From Acidimicrobiia bacterium (GTDB lineage: Bacteria; Actinomycetota; Acidimicrobiia; Spongiisociales; ZC4RG35): a DNA stretch of 64,000 nt. The notes under the pieces were generated by a model. The model was not told the DNA's origin and made no database searches. It saw only the letters and a list, made by a program, of their open reading frames with translations. The DNA is taken from assembly GCA_028284765.1 (NCBI GenBank), contig JANQRA010000023.1, positions 32,694-96,693 of the forward strand. The letters are read 5' to 3'. Positions 60,190-64,000 of the stretch are shown one piece after another. The position numbers were made by a program, and so were the translations under genes. Every line of letters begins with the position of its first letter. Within the stretch, counting starts at the first letter, position 1.

Positions 60190-61592
60190 TGCGTAGACGG
60201 TTCTTCTGGACGATTCTGGGGGTTGCGGTGGTCACGGGTCTGCTGGTTCTCATCGGTTCGCTCGTATCCACCCGACGGGAAGCTGTTCGGGCGACCTATC
60301 GAGAGTTGGCGAGGTCCGCAAGCGAAGCGGTGTTGATCGTCGACGAGGCCATCGGGAATCCCGATGCCAGCCCGCGGCAGGTCGCTGAGGTGCTGAGACT
60401 GCTCGAGGACCAACAGGTCGGCCAACTGTTTGCTCGGATCAGACGATCCGCTGGTGGCTCCGAGATTGGTGTTGCCGCTCTGACCTCCGATGGGGAGGTC
60501 GTGTCGAGTTCGCCGCTCTTTGCCCGAGTGGATCCAGATATCGCTGATCTACAAGTCGGGAAGACCGATGAGACGCGTTCCGACACAGGTGAACTGGTCG
60601 TGGTTTCCGCAACCGACGAGCGAATCGGCAACACGGAGGCGAGGCTTCTGGTGGCGGTGGCGCGTGAGGCGCCAGTCGTACGAATAGGTGACCAGATGGG
60701 TGCCATCCTTTTGCTGATAGGCGGGATCGGGATCGTTGCTGCGCTGGCAGCCCGAACCTTGTCCGGCCAGTTGTCAAAAGAACTACAACCTTTGGCAAAC
60801 GCTTCGAGGAGCCTGGCAGCCGGGGACTTGACCGTTCGCGTTCCAGACAGCGCTGATCCTGATCTGGGCTCGGTTTCAGAAGCCTTCAACGAAATGGCCG
60901 GGGAGTTGGAGTCGGCCAGTGAGAGGGAACGCGAGTTCATTCTCGGTGTAGGTCATGACTTGCGAACTCCGTTGACCACCATTGCCGGCTACGCAGAAGC
61001 TCTAGAGGCCGGCGACATTGCAGAGGAAGACCTGCAGCGGATCGGTGGAGTCATCGATGTGCAGTCGCGACAGTTGGCTCGGCTGGTCGAGGATCTCTCC
61101 ACACTCGCCCGTCTCGAACAGCCGGAGTTCGAACTGAGGGTCGAATCGGTTGATGTCGGGGCCCACATCGCAGAAGTCGTTGCGGGATTCGAGCGAAGGG
61201 CAGGAGAGCTCGGCGTGATCGTTGTTACCAACGCGGCTGAGGGTTTGGTTGTTGAAACGGATGCGGATCGGTTGGGTCAGATAGCTAGCAACCTTGTCGA
61301 GAACGCCCTGAGGCACACTCCAGAGACGGGGACCATCACCGTCGAAGTAACACGGATAGATGCGGGTTTCACCCTGCGCGTTTCAGACACGGGGGCGGGT
61401 ATCTCCGCCGAGGACCTCCCTCGTGTATTCGATAGGCACTTCGTCGGTCGCCAGCGCTCTGTCCGCAAGGAAGGGACCGGGTTGGGACTGTCGATCGTCA
61501 AGGGAATCGTCGAGCAGATGAACGGTGAGGTCGGCGCGGAGTCGAACCTTGGAGAGGGGACGTCGATCCTGGTGACGCTCCCCGCGTTGTAG
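60189..61592 (+). CDS. Sensor histidine kinase
   Basis: A 467-aa membrane kinase, partner of the preceding regulator. Two transmembrane helices (about 8-28 and 172-192) enclose an extracytoplasmic sensor domain of about 140 residues. HAMP follows, then the phospho-acceptor His in GVGHDLRTPLT (about 257), and the ATPase domain with N-box (NLVENALRHT), G1 (DTGAGIS) and G2 (GTGLGLSIVKG). The signal is unknown; neighbours do not point to one. Confidence 0.92.
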   Translation: MRRRFFWTILGVAVVTGLLVLIGSLVSTRREAVRATYRELARSASEAVLIVDEAIGNPDASPRQVAEVLRLLEDQQVGQLFARIRRSAGGSEIGVAALTSDGEVVSSSPLFARVDPDIADLQVGKTDETRSDTGELVVVSATDERIGNTEARLLVAVAREAPVVRIGDQMGAILLLIGGIGIVAALAARTLSGQLSKELQPLANASRSLAAGDLTVRVPDSADPDLGSVSEAFNEMAGELESASEREREFILGVGHDLRTPLTTIAGYAEALEAGDIAEEDLQRIGGVIDVQSRQLARLVEDLSTLARLEQPEFELRVESVDVGAHIAEVVAGFERRAGELGVIVVTNAAEGLVVETDADRLGQIASNLVENALRHTPETGTITVEVTRIDAGFTLRVSDTGAGISAEDLPRVFDRHFVGRQRSVRKEGTGLGLSIVKGIVEQMNGEVGAESNLGEGTSILVTLPAL

Positions 61593-61605
61593 CAGACGAG
61601 GAGCA

Positions 61606-61626
61606 GATCTGATTTACAGTCAGATC
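61606..61626. promoter_or_regulatory. Candidate operator and -10 of the aldehyde dehydrogenase gene
   Basis: GATCTGA (61606-61612) and TCAGATC (61620-61626) form a perfect 7-7-7 inverted repeat around TTTACAG. The TACAGT hexamer (61615-61620), a -10 candidate, is inside it. A protein bound here would block transcription. Confidence 0.45.
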
Positions 61627-61647
61627 ATCAATCGGATTGGGGAAGAC

Positions 61648-63099
61648 GTGGACAAAAGCGACCTGTTGAAGACTCAGGCGTTCATCAATGGCGAATGGGT
61701 CGACGCTGACAGTGGTGCGACGTACGAGGTCGTTGATCCCGCGACCGGCGAGACGGTGGCGACCGTGGCCGACTTGGGAGCGGCCGAGACCAACCGTGCA
61801 ATCGAGGCGGCCAGGGTGGCCCAGGAATCCTGGAGGGCCAAGACTGCCAAAGAGCGCGGAAAGATCATGCGCAATTGGCACGATCTCATCCTCGAGGCAA
61901 CCGAACCGCTCGCCGAGATCATGACCCTCGAGATGGGCAAGCCGATAGGGGAGTCCCGAGGTGAGATTGCCTACGCAGCGGCCTTCATCGATTGGTTTGC
62001 CGAGGAGGGGAAGCGCGCCTACGGCGAGGTGATTCCAACCTTTGACGCTTCGAAGCGACTCCTGGTCCTCAAACAGCCCGTGGGAGTAGTTGCAGCCATC
62101 ACCCCGTGGAACTTCCCGCAAGCCATGATCGCTCGGAAAGTCGCACCAGCGCTGGCCGCCGGATGTGCGTTTGTGGTCAAGCCTGCGCGGGAGACTCCTC
62201 TCAGTGCGCTGGCAGCGGCGGAGCTTTCCGCACAGGCCGGCTTACCGCCTGGGCTTTTCAACGTGATCCCGACGACTTCGGCCCAGGAAGTTGGACTGGA
62301 GATGACCACTAACCCGACGGTACGGAAGATCTCCTTCACGGGATCGACGGCAGTGGGCAAGAAGCTCCTGGAACAGTCGGCCTCCACCGTGAAGAACGTG
62401 TCGATGGAGCTTGGCGGCAACGCACCGTTCATTGTTTTCGATGACGCCGATATCGACGCAGCGGTGCAAGGGACGATCGACTCGAAGATGCGCAACGGTG
62501 GCCAGACCTGTGTGTGCGCAAATCGGATCTACGTCCAGGACGGTGTTTACGACGAATACGCAAAGAAGCTCGCCAATGCTGTTGCCGAGCTGAAAGTTGG
62601 TCCGGGAATGGACGAGGACACCCAGATTGGGCCGTTGGTCAGCGACGCGGCGATTCAGAAGGTGGACGAGTTGGTCACCGAGGCGATGCAGCAAGGTGCC
62701 AACGCCTTGACCGGAGGCAAGAGGCACGCATTGGGGCGGACCTACTACGAAGTCACGGTGATGACTGATGTGACACCGGACATGAGGATCTCCAGCGAGG
62801 AGATCTTTGGGCCTGTTGCACCGCTCTATCGCTTCTCGACTGAAGAAGAGGCCATCGCGATGGCCAACGACACCCAGTACGGGCTGGCCGCCTACTTCTA
62901 CTCGAACGATTCCGCTCGGGTATGGCGGGTCAGCGAAGGTCTCGAGTACGGGTTGGTGGCCGCCAACACCGGACTCATGTCGAGTGAGGTCGCTCCGTTT
63001 GGAGGCTTCAAGGAGTCGGGTATTGGCCGGGAAGGCTCACACGACGGGCTCGAGGAGTTCTTGGAGACCAAGTACGTGGCTGTAGGCGGGATCAACTAG
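61648..63099 (+). CDS. gabD: NAD(P)-dependent succinate-semialdehyde/aldehyde dehydrogenase
   Basis: A 483-aa aldehyde dehydrogenase. NAD-binding and catalytic features: TPWNFPQAMIARKVAPALAA, FTGSTAVGKKLLE, catalytic Glu in MELGGNAPFIV (about 253) and catalytic Cys in NGGQTCVCANRIYV (about 288). The overall sequence resembles the GabD type (succinate semialdehyde), typical for the ITPWNFP start and the C-terminal KESGIGREGS, but other aldehydes are possible. GTG start with GGGGAAG near it; an inverted repeat sits at its promoter. Confidence 0.88.
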   Translation: MDKSDLLKTQAFINGEWVDADSGATYEVVDPATGETVATVADLGAAETNRAIEAARVAQESWRAKTAKERGKIMRNWHDLILEATEPLAEIMTLEMGKPIGESRGEIAYAAAFIDWFAEEGKRAYGEVIPTFDASKRLLVLKQPVGVVAAITPWNFPQAMIARKVAPALAAGCAFVVKPARETPLSALAAAELSAQAGLPPGLFNVIPTTSAQEVGLEMTTNPTVRKISFTGSTAVGKKLLEQSASTVKNVSMELGGNAPFIVFDDADIDAAVQGTIDSKMRNGGQTCVCANRIYVQDGVYDEYAKKLANAVAELKVGPGMDEDTQIGPLVSDAAIQKVDELVTEAMQQGANALTGGKRHALGRTYYEVTVMTDVTPDMRISSEEIFGPVAPLYRFSTEEEAIAMANDTQYGLAAYFYSNDSARVWRVSEGLEYGLVAANTGLMSSEVAPFGGFKESGIGREGSHDGLEEFLETKYVAVGGIN

Positions 63100-63107
63100 C
63101 AAACTCC

Positions 63108-63193
63108 TGGTGCGGGAGGTGGGAGTCGAACCCACACGTCCTCTCGGACAATGGTGTTTGAGACCATCGCGTATACCGTTTCGCCACTCCCGC
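63108..63193 (-). tRNA. tRNA-Leu (anticodon CAA)
   Basis: On the minus strand: a 7-bp acceptor stem (GCGGGAG with CTCCCGC), D-arm, anticodon stem ATGGT/ACCAT around a CTCAAAC loop (anticodon CAA, reading UUG), a long class II variable arm (GTCC/GGAC with GAGA) typical of leucine, and the T-arm GTGGGTTCGACTCCCAC. Discriminator A at 63111 and a genomically encoded CCA (63108-63110). Convergent with the aldehyde dehydrogenase gene, whose stop lies 8 bases away. Confidence 0.95.
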
Positions 63194-63203
63194 GGGACGA
63201 GCG

Positions 63204-63233
63204 AGTTTAGAGGTCAGGCTTTGGGACCGACAA
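63204..63233 (-). promoter_or_regulatory. Probable tRNA-Leu promoter
   Basis: On the minus strand, TTGTCG (63228-63233) and TAAACT (63204-63209) are separated by 18 bases, predicting +1 about 4 bases before the tRNA 5' end. Confidence 0.45.
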
Positions 63234-63249
63234 AGCTATCCAGGTCGCG

Positions 63250-63366
63250 TTCCTCAGGTTTTCAGTCCCATATATGGAACTGTGTGCAGGATGTTTGCTG
63301 AAGTGAGATCTTCTTGTGCGAACAGTCGGCTGAGCGTCCCATATGTGAGACCCTGAACCTGAGGAA
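63250..63366 (+). promoter_or_regulatory. Structured leader masking a ribosome site
   Basis: TTCCTCAGGTT (63250-63260) is the exact complement of AACCTGAGGAA (63356-63366), an 11-bp inverted repeat whose right arm includes the GAGGAA ribosome site of the next gene. Between the arms lie a near-perfect 20-base palindrome (63263-63282, 9 of 10 positions) and a second copy of its TCCCATAT half (63338-63345). Confidence 0.5.
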
Positions 63367-63371
63367 AGAAC

Positions 63372-63644
63372 ATGAAACGGCAGCACCGACGCCTCTTCCG
63401 GCTCAACGACAAGATCGAGATCCTCGAGAAGGAGATCGCCCAGGCTGAGGCCGAGCTCGAATACCACCGCTCCATCAACGAGGACGCCCAAAGAGACGCC
63501 CTGGTCGGCAACTACATCGATCGTGAGGAAGCAGGCGCTACAGCCGCCGACGTCAGACGGTTCGAGAAGACGATCAGGTCACTCAAGGCCAAGAGGGAAG
63601 ACCTCATCGTCAAGCGGGGTGGCCTCCTGCAGAAGATGGAATGA
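63372..63644 (+). CDS. Small coiled-coil protein
   Basis: A 90-aa, charged, mostly helical protein with coiled-coil character (LNDKIEILEKEIAQAEAELE and, near the end, FEKTIRSLKAKREDLIVKRG). No Cys, no membrane helix, no recognised family. GAGGAAAG precedes the ATG and is part of an inverted repeat. Its stop overlaps the ATG of the next gene (ATGA), so it is coupled to a probable regulator. Confidence 0.7.
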   Translation: MKRQHRRLFRLNDKIEILEKEIAQAEAELEYHRSINEDAQRDALVGNYIDREEAGATAADVRRFEKTIRSLKAKREDLIVKRGGLLQKME

Positions 63645-64000
63645 GCGACTTCGTCTTCCACGTCCACGAGCCTGAACCGCCGTTGCACCGATGGGTTGAG
63701 TCCATCTGGTACGCGAAAGGAACAGTTCCCTACAAGCGAGAGAAGATCGCTCCGACTGGCTCAACCGTCTTCCTGTTCATCCTGGGTGATCCAATAATCG
63801 AGACCGCGGACAACGGCGAAGGTGAGACGATTCGGTCCGACTTCGGCATTCTCGTGGGCCCTCACGATCGACCGGTCATCAACGAGCCAACCGGCGAAAC
63901 TCATGCGGTCGGCGTGGTGCTCACCCCCGTCGGGGTACGGCCAACCCTCGGGATGGTCCCTTCCAATCTGAGGGGCCGAGTGCTGCATCTCAACGAGGCT
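63641..64000 (+). CDS. AraC-type regulator, N-terminal part (3' partial)
   Basis: The first 120 residues are visible, continuing past the right window edge. The sequence (PPLHRWVESIWYAKG, then APTGSTVFLFILGDP, and a HAVGVVLTPVGVRPTLG segment) resembles the N-terminal DUF6597 domain found before AraC helix-turn-helix domains. The DNA-binding part, if present, lies outside the window. ATG overlaps the previous stop. Call is by domain resemblance only. Confidence 0.65.
   Translation, partial: MSDFVFHVHEPEPPLHRWVESIWYAKGTVPYKREKIAPTGSTVFLFILGDPIIETADNGEGETIRSDFGILVGPHDRPVINEPTGETHAVGVVLTPVGVRPTLGMVPSNLRGRVLHLNEA

Noticed and set aside
63110..63301. Small open frame over the tRNA region
   Set aside because: It reads through the reverse complement of the tRNA-Leu T-arm (VGVEPTR is the usual sign of this) and is not a gene.

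Overview
The window is a gene-dense, high-GC bacterial chromosome segment. It carries about 70 protein genes and one tRNA, has no gap above 300 bases (the largest is 238 bases, before mraZ), and I see no insertion sequence, prophage or CRISPR array. Several traits point to Actinomycetota: a division cluster with SepF and DivIVA but no ftsA, a DUF3040 protein, a MoxR/DUF58/transglutaminase operon, a tandem pair of Get3-like ATPases as in mycobacteria, many GTG and TTG starts, and many apparently leaderless genes. The overall mix suggests a deep-branching actinobacterium, perhaps Acidimicrobiia. That placement is inference.

Layout. 1-3234: osmoprotectant (OpuC-type) ABC transporter, cut by the left edge. 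3274-5882: two CNNM/CorC membrane proteins on the minus strand. 5972-9512: small Cys-rich protein, membrane protein, metallophosphoesterase, SRPBCC protein, ArsA-like ATPase with an Hsp20-like tail, and a YkvA-type protein. 9546-13649: threonine aldolase, then fabD-fabH-fabG-acpP without fabF. 13697-17000: two small membrane proteins, a histidine phosphatase, DNA polymerase IV and a DUF3040 protein. 17145-22100: MerR regulator, then the MoxR/DUF58/transglutaminase operon on the minus strand. 22181-23537: two unknown proteins and an HNH nuclease.

23776-40580 is the division and cell-wall cluster: mraZ, rsmH, ftsL-like, ftsI, murE, mraY, murD, ftsW, murG, murC, murB, ftsQ, ftsZ, pgeF, yggS, sepF, yggT, divIVA. 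murF and ftsA are absent from it. Most of these genes overlap by 4 to 14 bases, so translation is probably coupled. mraZ has a promoter overlapped by TGGG-type MraZ boxes, and rsmH is preceded by a long hairpin that buries its start codon.

40585-50014: atypical ileS on the minus strand, then a DksA-like protein, lspA, rluD, a rhomboid protease and dnaE. 50011-52931 (minus): HAD phosphatase and an operon of a 72-aa protein with two Get3/ArsA-like ATPases whose active-site defects are complementary. 53018-55353: thyA, folA, a small membrane protein and nth. 55350-63099: MATE and MFS exporters, ccdA, ygfZ, a two-component system and an aldehyde dehydrogenase. 63108-64000: tRNA-Leu(CAA), a coiled-coil protein with a structured leader, and the start of an AraC-type regulator.

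The observations I rate most worth checking are the split-site ATPase pair, the rsmH leader hairpin, a recurring TANNNT-N6-start codon pattern marking leaderless genes, a CNNM gene that seems to need an AUU start next to an 8-codon leader ORF, and an IleRS lacking both canonical class I signatures.
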